NCBI GenBank assembly: GCA_030848705.1
Contig: CM061240.1
Coordinates: 24,261,001 to 24,325,000 of the forward strand
Direction: 5' to 3'
DNA: 64,000 nt
Source: Heracleum sosnowskyi
Lineage: Eukaryota > Streptophyta > Magnoliopsida > Apiales > Apiaceae
The notes beneath the pieces were generated by a model. The model searched no databases and was not told the DNA's origin. It worked only from the letters and a program-made list of their open reading frames with translations. The translations under genes and the position numbers were made by a program. Positions 1-11,871 of the stretch are shown here, in pieces (within the stretch, counting starts at the first letter, position 1; every line of letters begins with the position of its first letter).

Positions 1-114
1 GTTGGTTCTGCTCCATTAGTGTTTTTACAAAGCATCCCTCTTGCAGAATTCGATGAATACAAAGATTACACAGAGCTGGAAAGGAATCTCTTTAAGGGTT
101 CAGTGTACTTGTAG
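1..114 (+). CDS. 3' end of an unidentified gene (partial)
   Basis: An open frame begins at base 1 and runs 37 codons to a TAG stop at 112-114, ending in residues NLFKGSVYL. The start lies outside the window. The composition (charged stretch DEYKDYTELE before a short tail) looks like the C-terminus of a real protein, but I do not recognise the family and see no transposon domain. It could equally be a chance frame in intergenic DNA. The AT-rich DNA after the stop would be its 3' UTR. Confidence 0.35.
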   Translation, partial: VGSAPLVFLQSIPLAEFDEYKDYTELERNLFKGSVYL

Positions 115-659
115 TATATGGACACAGTGAAGTGATGAGAGAACAAGAACCAAGAAGTAGGTGCATTGACATGCTATCATTCATTTAAAAACAGAACTTT
201 ACTTTTGATATTTAAGTTTGAAGATCTTGCTTTAGTTATTTGATCAATATTTAATTAAAAAAACATAGTTCTTATTCTTCTTGATAGCATTGTTAGATGT
301 TATCTGTTTGGTATCAATTTGTCAAGCATATAGGATTACACATCTGGCTATAATGATCAGGTACTTTTCCTTTGTGACACTTTAATTAATTAGAAGAAAA
401 AGGTCATACTTAACAAACTTTTTAAAATTGTCTCTCAAATGTTTATGTGTCATTTTTAATTGATAATATTTCTAATATGCGTCTACGAATTAAACAATAT
501 CATATCATATCATGTGTCTGTCACATCATTTGCTTGCTAGGTTCTCCGGCATTACTATTAAAAGATTATTCAAAACTCGAACGAGTACTTTCAAGTTGAC
601 GGATCTCAAACTTTTATAGTCTTGTAAAAGTACATAAACAATGCATCAGGCATAAAATT
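115..659. other. Intergenic / possible 3' UTR, no gene seen
   Basis: AT-rich sequence with no convincing reading frame. It separates the partial frame at the left edge from the LINE. The LINE 5' end probably lies somewhere in 550-700, but I could not find a clear boundary or matching target-site duplication. Confidence 0.5.
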
Positions 660-1883
660 GTGGAACAAAAACTTATAATCAGGAAATTGAAGAAAGCTTT
701 GCGAGGATTAGGATTGAAGATGAGGAAGAAGGTGGATTGAGCTACGAAGGAAATACAGAGGATATGCTAAAAATAGATGTAAGATGGTGTCTTGGGGAGA
801 TTCTTAACAAAATCATCGATTGACTTTCAAGTAATACAACATAAAATGACATCTCTGTGGAAAGCTGGAAGAGGTATGTACGTAAAGGAATTAGATTCAG
901 ATCGGTATATTTTCCAGTTTTAGTTTTACCATGAGTTCGACATCAAACGAGTCATGGAAGGGAGTTCGTGGACTTTTGGTAGGTTTCAACTCCTGAAGGG
1001 GGGTGATGACCCAAGAGCTATAGCAATCAACAAACTGGATATCTGGGTTCAGTTACATGGAATGAATGCGGGTTTCATGTCCCAGAGAGTGGTTACTGAT
1101 ATTGGTAACTACATAGGAAGTTTTGTGGATTCAGATAATTTTGTAGGGGTGTGGTGAGAGTATCTACGAGTTCGAGTTTTATTGGAACTTAACAAACCTC
1201 TGAAGCGAAGAATGAAGTTAAAGAAGAATGATATGAATATGTGTTGGGTAAACTTTAGGTATTAAGGCGTTCTTACGTTCTGTTTTATTTGTGGTCTAAT
1301 AGGACATAGTGAAAAATTATGTGAGAAGATTTTTGAAACACCGATAGAGTTGATAGAGAAGCCGTATGGGGTATGGATGAGGGATGAACCTCGTCAGAAA
1401 AATTATACCATTGAATCCAAATGGTTGAGACAAGGTGGTCAATTTCTGGTATCAAGTATGGCAGGAGCTTCCAAGAAGGATAGAAGGAAAGCCGGTACAA
1501 CAGCTAGCATGGATATTGGGCACAATCCCATGAAACCAGGGATGGTAGGAGATGAGGATAAAACTGAAAATATGTTAAGTATAGTAGCAAATCAGTAGAA
1601 TGCTCTGGTGGGGGGAAAACTGAACGACTATCCAATAATTACTCAAATTTCGAATTCTAAGATAGAGATGGAGGATATTACGTATAATGAGTCAACTCGA
1701 CTACTGGTTTTGGACCTAAAAAGGTGCCAAATGGAAGAGCCCGCAAAGGATGGGCCTAAAGACATGAGTAATACAGAGGATGTAACAATGTTGGACTCTC
1801 AATTAAAAAACTTCACGGACCAAAAAAATGAGTTAGTGATGGATTCTGCAATGCAGGCCCGACAAGAATTATGTGTGTCTTGA
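660..1883 (+). pseudogene. LINE ORF1 (gag-like, zinc knuckle), broken
   Basis: Encodes the nucleic-acid-binding ORF1 protein of a plant L1 element. An acidic N-terminal stretch (EDEEEGGL, near 705-740) is followed by the DUF4283-like segment with MEGSSWTFGRF near 954 and a CCHC knuckle, CFICGLIGHSEKLC, at 1281-1322. The frame changes several times (near 790, 910, 1156 and 1595), and no in-frame ATG remains at the start. The last stop (1881-1883) overlaps the ORF2 start by a few bases in a different frame, an arrangement common in plant LINEs. Family assignment is firm; start and exact frame path are not. Confidence 0.75.
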
Positions 1884-3014
1884 GTTGGAACTGCCGAGGA
1901 TTAGGGCCCCTTTGGAATGTTCGGTTCCTAACAGAGGTGATCCGTCAAGAAAAGCTCACGTTTGTGTTTTCATGTGAAACGTTGTGTAAAAAGGACATAG
2001 TATAGTGGCTTCGAAGAAAGATAGATTTTGAAGGTATGATTGCAGTTGAATCTCAGGGTAGAAGTGGAGGCTTAGCGTTATTGTGGAAAGATAGAGATCA
2101 AGAAAATTTATTGAGCTTCTCTAAATACCATATAGATATAGAAACGGATGTTGAAGAGATGGAAAATTGGAGGCTAACGGGTATGTATGGAGAACCGAAT
2201 AGAGCTCAACGTAAGAAAACTTATGATCTTCTTCAAAACTTGTCCAGAGATTCAAACCTTCCATGGTATGTAATTGGGGACATGAATAATGTGGTTTCTT
2301 AGGCTGATAAACTTGGGGGTGCTCTGTATCCTAGGTGGTTAGTTGAGGGGTTCACTACGCCATAAGTGGGCTACAGCAACACCTGAAAAAGTGTGGTTAT
2401 AGCCCAAAAAACTGTTGGTAAAAGGAAAAAAATAGGCTATGGTCACACTTTGACCAAATTTGAGGGTGTTACAAATAGTGCCGCTACCATAGGGGTCTAC
2501 GCCAACACTTTTGTAGTTTTTGGTAACACGGGAGAAATGTGTAGGCGTAGACCCCTACGCCAACACTTTTTATTTCTGTGGCTACATATTATTAGTTGTT
2601 GCTATAGATCTATACCAACACATTTATCTTTGTAGTAACACTACTAATAGTATTGCTATAGACCTATGCCAACACATTTTCAGTACTATGCCTACACTTT
2701 TTCTTAAACATTTTTAGATTTTGTGCCAACACTTTGCTATACTTTTGCCAACACATAAAGACTAAATATTTTGGAGTCAATGGTTACACTTTGCATGCTT
2801 TTTACCAACACTTTAAATACAGAATAGCAACATATGACATTGAAATATAGAACTTCCCATTCAAAATATTACCAAACATTCCAATACATAAACAGGCTGT
2901 TCAGAAGCCATTTCAATACATAAAAAACCATCTAAAATAATTACATCAAATTCGCACTATTCCAATACATAATAATCAATCATCCATATCTACATAATAA
3001 TCTCATGTCTACGA

Positions 3015-3110
3015 TCATAATGCCTCTTTCAGATTGAAAATTCTGGATATTTGCCTGGCATGGTCGTATTCATTGAGCTCAACCAGCATCTTCTTCAACT
3101 GACGAGCAAG
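3015..3110 (-). pseudogene. Unidentified captured exon-like fragment in the CACTA element
   Basis: On the minus strand a short open stretch runs to a TGA at 3015-3017 and includes residues QLKKMLVELNEYDHARQI. A CAG immediately before the leucine codon at 3098 could be a splice acceptor, so this may be the last exon of a third captured gene or the 3' end of a chimeric transcript. It lies about 15 bp beyond the ARF-like exon, in the same orientation. I do not recognise the family. Confidence 0.35.
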
Positions 3111-3124
3111 AGACCAAACAGTAC

Positions 3125-3238
3125 CTCATTCAACATTCTGTGCAGTTCATCTCTTGCCTCCATCACACGCTCTCGATCATTACTGTCCACCACAAAGATG
3201 ATCCCTTGTGTATTTTGAAAATAAAACCTCCATAAAGA
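3125..3238 (-). pseudogene. Captured exon of an ADP-ribosylation factor (ARF) GTPase
   Basis: The minus strand encodes an uninterrupted 38-residue stretch that includes LWRFYFQNTQG, FVVDSNDRERV and EARDELHRMLNE, diagnostic of plant class I ARF GTPases, which recruit vesicle coats at the Golgi. In intact ARFs this segment contains switch II and the following strand; the nucleotide-binding GDGAAGKT and NKQD segments lie outside it and are absent here. The exon ends GAG followed by GTACT, a plausible donor at a position that may match a native ARF intron. Only this exon is present, so it cannot make a working GTPase. It lies within the CACTA element next to a GH28 exon, which indicates transduplication. 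The family call is firm; the donor locus is unknown. Confidence 0.85.
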
Positions 3239-3287
3239 AAACAGAACTCATAAGCAAGCCAAATTTCGTAAAGACAGAATTATTGAC

Positions 3288-3408
3288 CTGTTATAATAAC
3301 ATCTGTGAGATTGCGTCCATAGATAAGGCTTCTATGCCTTTCACCAGGCAATTCCCTACCACGGCCATAAGATGGTAAAGGATCGATGACTGGCCAATGA
3401 TCAGAGTT
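3288..3408 (-). pseudogene. Captured exon of a GH28 polygalacturonase-like gene
   Basis: On the minus strand, a GTTTTCAG acceptor (ending at 3409) precedes a 121-bp open exon that includes HWPVIDPLPSYGRGRELPG and SLIYGRNLTDVIITG. It ends at a GT donor (3287-3286). This is the N-terminal part of plant glycoside hydrolase 28 (polygalacturonase-like) proteins, just before the segment that usually reads DNGTIDGQG. Those enzymes cut pectin in the cell wall. The catalytic aspartates lie in later exons that are absent. Capture of an intact exon with both splice sites means it could be spliced into a chimeric RNA with the adjacent ARF-like exon. The exon is undamaged, suggesting fairly recent capture. 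Confidence 0.82.
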
Positions 3409-5532
3409 CTGAAAACAATGCAATATATTCTAGTTTGTGATATACGATTACATCAAATGAAAATCTACTGACCATGATTCACTAGGCAAGTGACATTGCC
3501 AGAATTTCTAAGTTGGCTTTGCATAAAAAGTATCTGAAAAAGAGGGGGTAGAACACACACACGGGTATTGTTTTGTAAAATATGATTGCCATTAAGGGTT
3601 ATTAAAAATTGACCGCAGACAACAAAAACTCCCTATCTCTGTCAAAGGACAAACATGCAAAACTCTTGTGCTACGTAAAAGATAGAAAGGCTTTAGGACT
3701 AAACAAGTCATATCAAACCTTGATGGCGTATTGAGTTTATTTGAGGGCCTGACATTTCTCTTCCTTCCTGTTTCTGTTACAATGAAAGGAAATGCAAAAG
3801 GAGGCGATATCGGAGATTTTGCCAACTTTATAAATCTCTGGCCTACAAAACAAATGCAAATGGATTCATAGTCACTACATGATTATAACCTGAACTAGGA
3901 ACTAATTATTTGTATTGTACGTACAATCTACATTCTACAGTATCAGTGGAAGCTTGCTTAAACTACTAGGACAATAGATACGGTGTCGATATCCTTTTTA
4001 AAACGAAATTTAATGAAAAAATGGTTGGTACATATGGGGAGGAACGAACTGCAAAACATATTTCTGAGTATCCCAGTCCCAACTTAACAATCTAATCTAC
4101 TTAAAATTTATGGTAATAATTTACAATATCAAACATAATTTGCATTCCAATTAAAGTTTATATAACTAACAAGAAGACTCTAACACCCTACAAAAGGCAG
4201 AGGCACACAATATAAGTTAACAAATATATCTGTATTCAAAATTAATATACATAAAAGTGACAAGTCAAGGATTAAGGATTAATATACATAAAACTTAAGA
4301 AAACATGGTAGCTAAATTAATTAAAAGATATTTGTTTTAACAGAGAAAATATACCCAGTCACAGAGTAGCTAAAATAACCTACGTATAGCAATAATGTCT
4401 CAGGAAGAAAATTCTGTGTACTAAAATATTTGCTTAATCAACACTAAATCAAATTATGTAAATAGTCACTTAATACAATCATCAACATAAAGTACAAAAC
4501 CAAGGAACATGATACATGGGGAAAGATTGGCCACCCCGAAAAAGAGAACAATATGCTAAGTAATAACAGACTTACAAAGAAACAGCAAGTATACTTCAGT
4601 TTGTGAGGATGTGACAACAGTAAAAATAATGGATACAATTATCAACAAGGGAAAACGAATAGATGTGCAAAATGTAAACAAATTACTGGCTCTAGGAGGA
4701 ACTACATTCAGCTATTCGAATATAGTTACCCTGCATCGATGCTAGTCTAATATTACAAGAAATCAAAAGTCCAATGAAGAAAGATTTACAACTTGCATAA
4801 GGTATCACTGACCTGAATGGGGCTAAAAAATACACCAGCTAGCTCCATCTTAATTATCTGAGCCAGCAACATAAAATTGATAGATTTAACACAATAATAC
4901 CAGCAAACCGAACTCTGCAGTCATTTCATAAAGCAGCCGTAATAGTAATCTGCAGTTCATATAATTATATATAGGTCAATACCCAACAATAGCGAATCCA
5001 ACTTCAGGGATATGATTCTAAAGATAAGACCTGTAAGTACTCTCTAATTTACAATTATAAAACAAATTCTAAACAACATGTATTATTCATTAATCTAGGA
5101 TTAAAATCGCCATGATATTGTCAGAGGTTCTAACAATATTTAAATAAAACCTTGTAAAACATGTTATAAAATTAATCAAGAGGACTTTCTTCTGTGAGAG
5201 TTGGGGGGGGGGGGAGATTGGCCTGGAAACCCAAACAAATATTCATAATCCCCAAAATATCAACCCGAAAAAATCCCTAATCTTTAGAAACCCGAAATGA
5301 ACCCGATTCGAAATAAGCATGTAATTGAATAGAAATAAGAAGAACAAGATGAATACCTTATCAAATAGAGAATGTAATCGAACAAATAAGCCCCAATTGC
5401 AACCTAACCCGAAATAAAGCTCTAATTCAGCCGCTAATTACAAGCCCTAATTGCAGAGAACCGTACAGAGAGAACCCGTGAAGAACCCTTAATTACAAAC
5501 CCTAATTGTTTATATGAACCCTAATTGTTTTT

Positions 5533-5597
5533 GTAGAGAGAGTCGAGAGAGAGTTTGAGAGAGAAAAGACAGAGAGTTGAGAGAGAGAGTTGTGTGT
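5533..5597 (-). promoter_or_regulatory. CT-rich leader-like segment (minus strand) in the CACTA element
   Basis: Read on the minus strand this is a long CTCTCT-rich tract, followed downstream by AATTAGGGTT-type sequence (5440-5530). This is a common appearance of plant 5' UTRs near transcription start sites. It lies upstream, on the same strand, of the captured GH28 and ARF exons, so a captured promoter and first exon could drive a chimeric antisense transcript. No TATA box was identified with confidence. Confidence 0.35.
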
Positions 5598-8500
5598 TTG
5601 GTGAGTTGAGTGTGTGAAATATTGAGCGGCTTAAATGAAAATTTGGACAAAATTTTGGCCCGCCTGTTTTTTAATTTGTGTGAAATTTGAGGCGCCTAAT
5701 TCTCTTTTTGATTTTTAAAGACCAACGGTTACACATTTTTTAAGACCAACGGCTACACCGAGTTAGGCGTTAGCATAGATACTGAATGACGTCTATCGTA
5801 ACACTTATTTATAGCAATGCTAACAGAGAAAAAAAGTGTAGGCGTAAATCAATTTTAAGACATATATGGTTACACTTTTGCTTGTAACACTGAAAAAAGC
5901 GTTATTATTGCCCACTTATGGCGTAGTGGTTTAACGATACATTAGCAAGCATTGGTTTATTGGATGTTGATTTAGTTGGACACCAATTCACGTGGGAAAG
6001 GAACTGTAGAATGGATAGATATTCGGTTCGATAGAGCGTTCATAACTTAGTCTTGGTGTGACTTGTTCCCAGGGGCAAAGTTATATAATATTAAAGGCTC
6101 TTCCTCAGATCATAGCCCTATATTTTTAATGTCGAAGAAGCTGATAGAGGTGAAAAGGCCATTCCAGTATAGATTTGAAAATGCATGGCTTACTGAGCCG
6201 ATGTGTCAACAACTTGTACAAGATGGGTGGGAAATTACGTAATAGTCTCGGAATTTAACAGAAGATTGAAACATGTGGAGAAAGGCTAGTTGTTTGGGGG
6301 AAGGAAGTGACATGAAATTTCAGGGAGCGTATAAGATGTTGTACAAAGGAATTAAAACGACTCGGAAGCAAGAGAGATAGTCAATCTGTGGAGAGGTTTA
6401 AATAAATTAAGAATAATCTTTGGCAAATTTTTGACCAGCGTGAGATATTTTGGCGTCAACGATCGAAGCAGTTTTGACTTCAATCAGGTGATCAAAATAG
6501 CAGATTTTTTCATGTTTCTGCTAGCAATAGACCTCGTACCCACCAAATTCAGAAGTTGAAGGGACTGAGATAATGGTTAGGAAACAGTTATCACTCAATA
6601 TTTTACAGAGCTCTTTAAGGCTTCAAACGTTGAGTGGGACGAAGTCATAGATTGTGTTCCAACTACGATTACTAATGAGTAGAATGAAGAGTTGTTGCGT
6701 GTAGTTTCAGATGAGGAGGTAAAAAATGCTATTTTTTAGATGCACTCGGACAAGTCACCTGGTCCGGACGGAATGACTCCAGCGTTTTATCAGAAGCATT
6801 GGGCAATTGTTGGTAAATATGTGATAGAGATGGTCAGGAATTGTTTCCAAGATGGCATTATGTTAGATGGGCTGAATGTCACAAATGTTGTTTTTAATTC
6901 CTAATAAGAAGTGTCTGATGTTGCTAAGTGATTTATGACCAATATCTTTGTGTAATGTATTGGTGAAGATAATAACGAAGGTCTTGGCAAATCGACTAAA
7001 GGTGATGTTGGATACAGTTGTAATAGAAAATCAAAGAGCTTTTATCCCGGGTAGACTGATTTCGGATAACATCATGATATCTTATGAGGTGATGCATTAT
7101 CTAAAGAGGAAAAGAAGAAGAAGGGAGGGTTATATGGGCTATTAAGCTCGATATGAGTAAAGCTTATGATCGAGTGGAATGGGACTACTTGAAGGCGATT
7201 TTAATTAAGATGGGGTTTCATCAATGGTGGGTGCACTTAATATTACAATGTGTAAGTACAGTGTCTCATCACATCATTCATGGCTCGAAAGAAATGGTCC
7301 AATTCATCCATCTAAAGGAATTCGCCAAGGTGTCCGTTATCTCCATATTTATTCATTCTTTGTGCTGAGGGGCTGGCAGCTCTAATTTGTAAATATAAAG
7401 CACAACAATGGGTGAAAGGGGTCAAAATCTGTCGTCATGCGCCTAGTATAACTCATATGTTTTTTGTTGATGATAGTTACCTATATTGTAAAGCTGATGA
7501 AACAGAAACGCAGAGGGTTATTAATTTGCTGCAGACGTTCAAGAAGGCCTTAGGACAACAGGTTAATCTGCATAAATCTTCTGTTTTTTTTTCAGTTCGA
7601 ATATTATCCACTCGAATAGGGAAAGTATATGTCAAAGACTTATGATGATCGAAACTCATGACAGAAGTACTTACCTTGGTTTACCGAATATGTTGGGGAG
7701 AAACAAGACATCTATTCTTGGTTTTTTGACGGATAAAGTAAAGAAAAAGGTTCAAAATTGGGATGGGAAATTGTTGAATCAAGCAGGTAAAGAGGTTCTT
7801 ATAAAATAAGTAGCCCAAACTCTTCCAAGTTATGCCATGAGTGTTTTTCTTCTTCCATTGGAAATTACGAAAGATATAAAAAGAGCAATATCAAATTTTT
7901 AGTGGAGGAAGAGTGCAAACAGTGGTAAAGGTATTCACTGATTGAGTTGGAATCGAATGAGTAGACATAAGTCCATAGGTGATCTGGGTTTTAGGGACTT
8001 TAGAGATTTTAGTCTAGCTATGCTAGGTAAGCAGGGTTGGAGGTTCCTTACAAAGCCTTAGAGTCTAGTGAGCAAGGTTTATAGTGCTCGTTATTTCTCA
8101 AATGGAAACTTTATGGAATCCACACTCGGTAATAACCCAAGTTTAATTTGGAGAAGCATATGGGAGGCAAAAAATGTTGTGAAAGCAGGGGCTCGATGGA
8201 ATATTGGTAGGGGGATCACATTAGTATTGTTGGCCAATCTTGGCTATTTAATGATCAAATCTGTATATCACTACAAACTCCCCATCTTTTTCTAACAATA
8301 AGGTGAGTTCTCTGATGTGCATGCATAGAATAGAGTGGGATATGGATGTTATAAAAGATCTTTTTAACGAAAGAGATCAACGGTTTATTTGAATGTTACT
8401 CTTACGGATAATAGTTTTGTGGATGAAATGTATTGGAGTCAAGAAAATTCGGGTAATTATTCGGTCTGTAGTGCTTACAGACTCTTACAAGCGGAGAAAG

Positions 8501-9530
8501 GGTTATGGAGAACGGAGGATAATGACAGTCTTTTGAGGAAGCTTTGGCGAATTAAGGCTCCCCCTAAAGTTCTTAATCTAATGTGGTGTGCTCTGTCAGG
8601 TTGTTTACCAACTATCAAGCTATTATACCAAAAGTATGTTCCAATGTAATGCACATGTCCAGTTTACAATGGGGAAGAGGAGTCGATTATTCATGCTTGG
8701 GTTCTCTGTCTGTTTGCATCTGAATGTTGGCATATAGCTTTTCCTGGCATGCAAGTTCAGGATGTGGGGGATTTTTACAATTGATTGGATCAAGCAATGA
8801 ATCTTTATAACAATGAGCAACAAGCAGTGGTTGCTACTTTGTGTTGGGCTATTTGGAGGGCTCGAAATGAAGTAGTTTGGAATAAGAAGCATCTGTTAGC
8901 AAGTAATGTAACTGCATTAGCAAATCAGTACCTTATACAATGGAGAACAACCCAAAGTAAGATCTCGAAGCCTCTGTCTCAGGATATGGTTAAAGAAGAT
9001 GGAGCTTATGTTTGGGTTAAGACTCAGAATGACATAATAAAGGTATTAGTTGATGCAGCATTACTTGATTAGTAGGTTGCGTTTAGAGTGTGTTTGATTG
9101 CAAGGGATCACAGAGAGAGCTCACCGAGGCTCGAACGATCTACATGAATGACTCTATTTCACCTGAGATAGAGGAGGCCATAGCAATTAAGGAAGCTCGT
9201 AGCTGGACTAAAGAGAAAGAGTGGCGAAGGGCTGAAATTGTGTCTAACTGCCTAGTTGTTGTTCAGGCCATTCGAAGTAAGGTCCCTATGTCATCTCCTT
9301 TTGGTAGGGTGGTTGATGATTGTCGTAGAATGATTCGAGAAGATGAAACACTTTCATTGTTTTATATTAAACGATCTGCTAATATGGTAGTCCATTTGTT
9401 AGCTAGGGTGTCATGTTTTTTTCCCGGATCGAGTACTTGATAGGATTTATGTTCCTATCGAAGTTCATGATGTACTAAGAAGTGAGTGTGAAAGTTAATA
9501 AAATTTCAAATTCTTTTGTTAAAAAAAAAA

Positions 9531-11871
9531 CTTTGAGCGAGTAATCGATTAATCGATTAATCTGGTTTATTAATTGACCGATTAATCAATAGACGGATGT
9601 GCTTCATCTCGATTCAGCGAAAATCATAAAAAAAATGATCCAAATCGGTAGAATCGGTCAAAGTTGAAAAATAAAATTTAAAATTTAAAAGAAGTTAATT
9701 TTTTTTAAAACAAGTTAATAAACATATAGCGACTATTATATGAATATGAGTTATTGATTTATCGACCAAAATTTTATTATGCCAATCATTCTCTCGAATT
9801 AAATTTTACTCCCTTTTGTACCAAGAATGGACTAAAGATATGTGGTTATTTTATGTAAATTTTAACATTTGAATATAAATATTGGATTAGTGATATATAA
9901 TATTCTTTTGTAAATCTCTTTTTTTTTTGAAACTTTGAAGGTATTAAAATAAAATTATATATTATGATTTATTAAGTAAATTGTCTCCGATTAATGCTTC
10001 GATTAATCAATTTTATAAATCAACTAGCATTTTACCCGTTCTACGCACCGAAAGCCCCCATGTAAAATATTATAAAATAATTATAAATATCATATGACAA
10101 AACTTATATTAATTTTTATCCACATATTTTACTAATATTTCATGTTGTTACGACAAAAAGTGTGGTTGAAGTGTTATTTATCCAAATAGGCATGCATGTA
10201 TTAATAAATATATATTATGTTATGTTACTAGGAAAATAATTATTTATAATTAAATATACAATGCATAAAATATTGATTGAACAGATAACTAAAATGTTAC
10301 CATCATAACAAAATAACATAAAAAACAATATTAGAATTTGTTTGAATGTAACATCAAATTTTAAAATAATAATAATGTTGAACGTCCTAAATTTTTTTTA
10401 GATATATACTTCTTATTAATTCCAAAATCATTGACGTGGATATATGTTTATTTGTTCCCGATTTTGACTCTAGACTGTCATCAATAAAATTATCATTATT
10501 AGCTTAATCAGGTATCTGGTTAAAAAACACAAAATGGTTGAGTTATTAAAAATGAGAAAGTCAAATTTGATGTTGGACAAATATCACCATTAATTATTTT
10601 AATTGAACATTTTACGCTCACCACGACAGAATAAACATTGTATAATGTGATTTAAAATTTTGTGAGGACGTTCAAAGTCTAGAGTTTGAACTACCACATT
10701 CGAGCCGAAGTATATTGTATTGTTATGGACTAATTTTCAAACATTTAAGGGTATGTAAATGTCAAATTTGTTTTTCCTGTGATAATATCCAATTTTTCAG
10801 GATACTGATTTTCATTTTTATCATATGACGGAGATTTTAAATTTGTTAGAAATAAATTTTAATCTTACATTTAGTATGCTACATTCTCATGATTTTATTT
10901 TTATTACATCATTACCTTTAGATTCTGACCACTGTGGTCGTTATCAACATTTGTTGATATTGACCGCTTCACTTCACAATCTTTGAATTACATCACTTGA
11001 ATTAATAATGTAGATGGACACCTTAAACCTACTAAAATTATACATAATTATGGTAAAGAGGTTAAGAATAATAATATTTTTGAAGTATTTGATTTATTAA
11101 ACATGATGTCTCATGTTCGGGTTTGACACAATTTTGTCACATTTGCATTTGTAGTTATGATTAATGATACAGAGTTACCATGCACACGGGTCACATTTTC
11201 GACACTGCAAACTCATAAATGAGATATCACCTCTATCTACATTAAGATTTTAAAATTTCAACAATGAAAAATTGGGGAGTCTAATGACTGCAATTAATTA
11301 ATAACGAAATAAAGAAAAAGTTGCATATCGCTTTACTATCTGAACTTCTGAAATACGTAATATGTTTATGCATAATATATTATCAAAGTAATATGGAACC
11401 TTGGTTTATTAATAAATTTAAAATAGATAAAAGAGATGTATTCGTTCACGTTTAATTTTAAAAGTTACTTATGAATTAAAATAATTAAAATTTTTGTGTT
11501 ATTTATTCAAATTTATATTATATTGTTAATATTATTTTAAAAAGACTTGAAAATAGTTTAGCTACCAACCGACTGGCCCCACATGTAATATGAGTAAGAT
11601 AGGTCAAAAATATTTTTACATTGTTAAATCAAATTTTTAATACTTTGTCAACATATATAGTACTAAAAATTATTTCTTTTACTTTTAAAATATAATTTTA
11701 TTTAAATTGAAATTTATATTTAAGCAGATAATATGTTCGTTCAAGTATGCTTTTAAAAATTACTCGTGAATGAAAATAATTGAAAATTTTAAATTTAACT
11801 GAGTTTAAATTATTTATTACTTTTAATCCGCGTAAAAGATGGTTTAGCTACCAACCAACATGTAATCTAAA
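9531..11871. other. AT-rich intergenic DNA, no gene seen
   Basis: No supported coding frame. The segment 9538-10012 begins and ends with CGATTAAT-type words in inverted orientation (repeated ATCGATTAAT near 9545-9562; GATTAATGCTTCGATTAATC near 9989-10008), so it may be an old MITE, but no target duplication was found. The rest is AT-rich sequence without recognisable structure. Confidence 0.5.

Larger units (their letters stand above)
2353..5928. mobile_element. Non-autonomous CACTA (En/Spm) transposon carrying host gene fragments
   Basis: A 3576-bp insertion bounded by perfect 19-bp terminal inverted repeats, CACTACGCCATAAGTGGGC at 2353-2371 and its complement at 5910-5928. It is flanked by the 3-bp duplication GTT (2350-2352 and 5929-5931), the hallmark of CACTA elements. 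Subterminal regions carry repeated GCCAACAC/ACCAACAC motifs on the left (about 2500-2810) and related GTTACAC/GGCTACAC motifs on the right (about 5725-5890), as expected for transposase binding arrays. I see no TNP2 or TNP1 transposase, so it would depend on a partner in trans. The interior holds exon pieces of unrelated host genes on the minus strand (3015-3408) and a CT-rich leader-like segment at 5533-5597. Confidence 0.93.
1871..9440 (+). pseudogene. LINE ORF2 (endonuclease-RT-RNase H), broken and interrupted
   Basis: The polyprotein that would nick target DNA and reverse transcribe the LINE. Endonuclease landmarks are SWNCRG just after the ATG at 1871, GDMNN near 2277 and the catalytic SDHSP near 6107. 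RT landmarks are DKSPGPDG (near 6750), ENQRAFIPGR (near 7027), the motif A residues DMSKAYDRVEW (near 7152) and FVDD at 7463-7474, where the usual family motif is FADD. A zf-RVT-like stretch lies near 7900-8060, and an RNase H-like tail runs to about 9440. Many stops break the frame (for example 1997, 2300, 6241, 7143, 7803). The CACTA element sits inside the endonuclease domain; deleting it plus one GTT copy rejoins the frame at this site. Confidence 0.85.
660..9530 (+). mobile_element. L1-type LINE retrotransposon, decayed, split by a CACTA element
   Basis: A non-LTR retrotransposon of about 5.3 kb once the inserted CACTA element (2353-5928) is subtracted. In order it has a gag-like ORF1 with DUF4283-type sequence and a CCHC knuckle, then ORF2 with an apurinic-type endonuclease, reverse transcriptase, a zf-RVT-like region and a plant-type RNase H. 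It ends in a 10-A tail at 9521-9530. Both ORFs hold many stops and frameshifts, so the copy is dead. The 5' boundary is approximate. A weak target-duplication candidate (ctttgagcgag after the tail, ctttgcgag near 698) falls inside ORF1 and was not accepted. Confidence 0.88.

Noticed and set aside
698..706. LINE target-site duplication ctttgcgag versus ctttgagcgag at 9531
   Set aside because: Imperfect and located within ORF1 coding sequence of the element, so it cannot be its 5' flank.
3125..3408. A functional ARF or polygalacturonase gene
   Set aside because: Only single exons are present, without the nucleotide-binding or catalytic residues encoded elsewhere.
3592..3825. 77-codon minus-strand frame inside the CACTA element
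   Set aside because: No recognisable domain and no splice context linking it to the captured exons; could be a fourth fragment but unsupported.
8623..8892. 89-codon minus-strand frame over the LINE
   Set aside because: Antisense shadow of ORF2; LINE frames on the plus strand explain the region.
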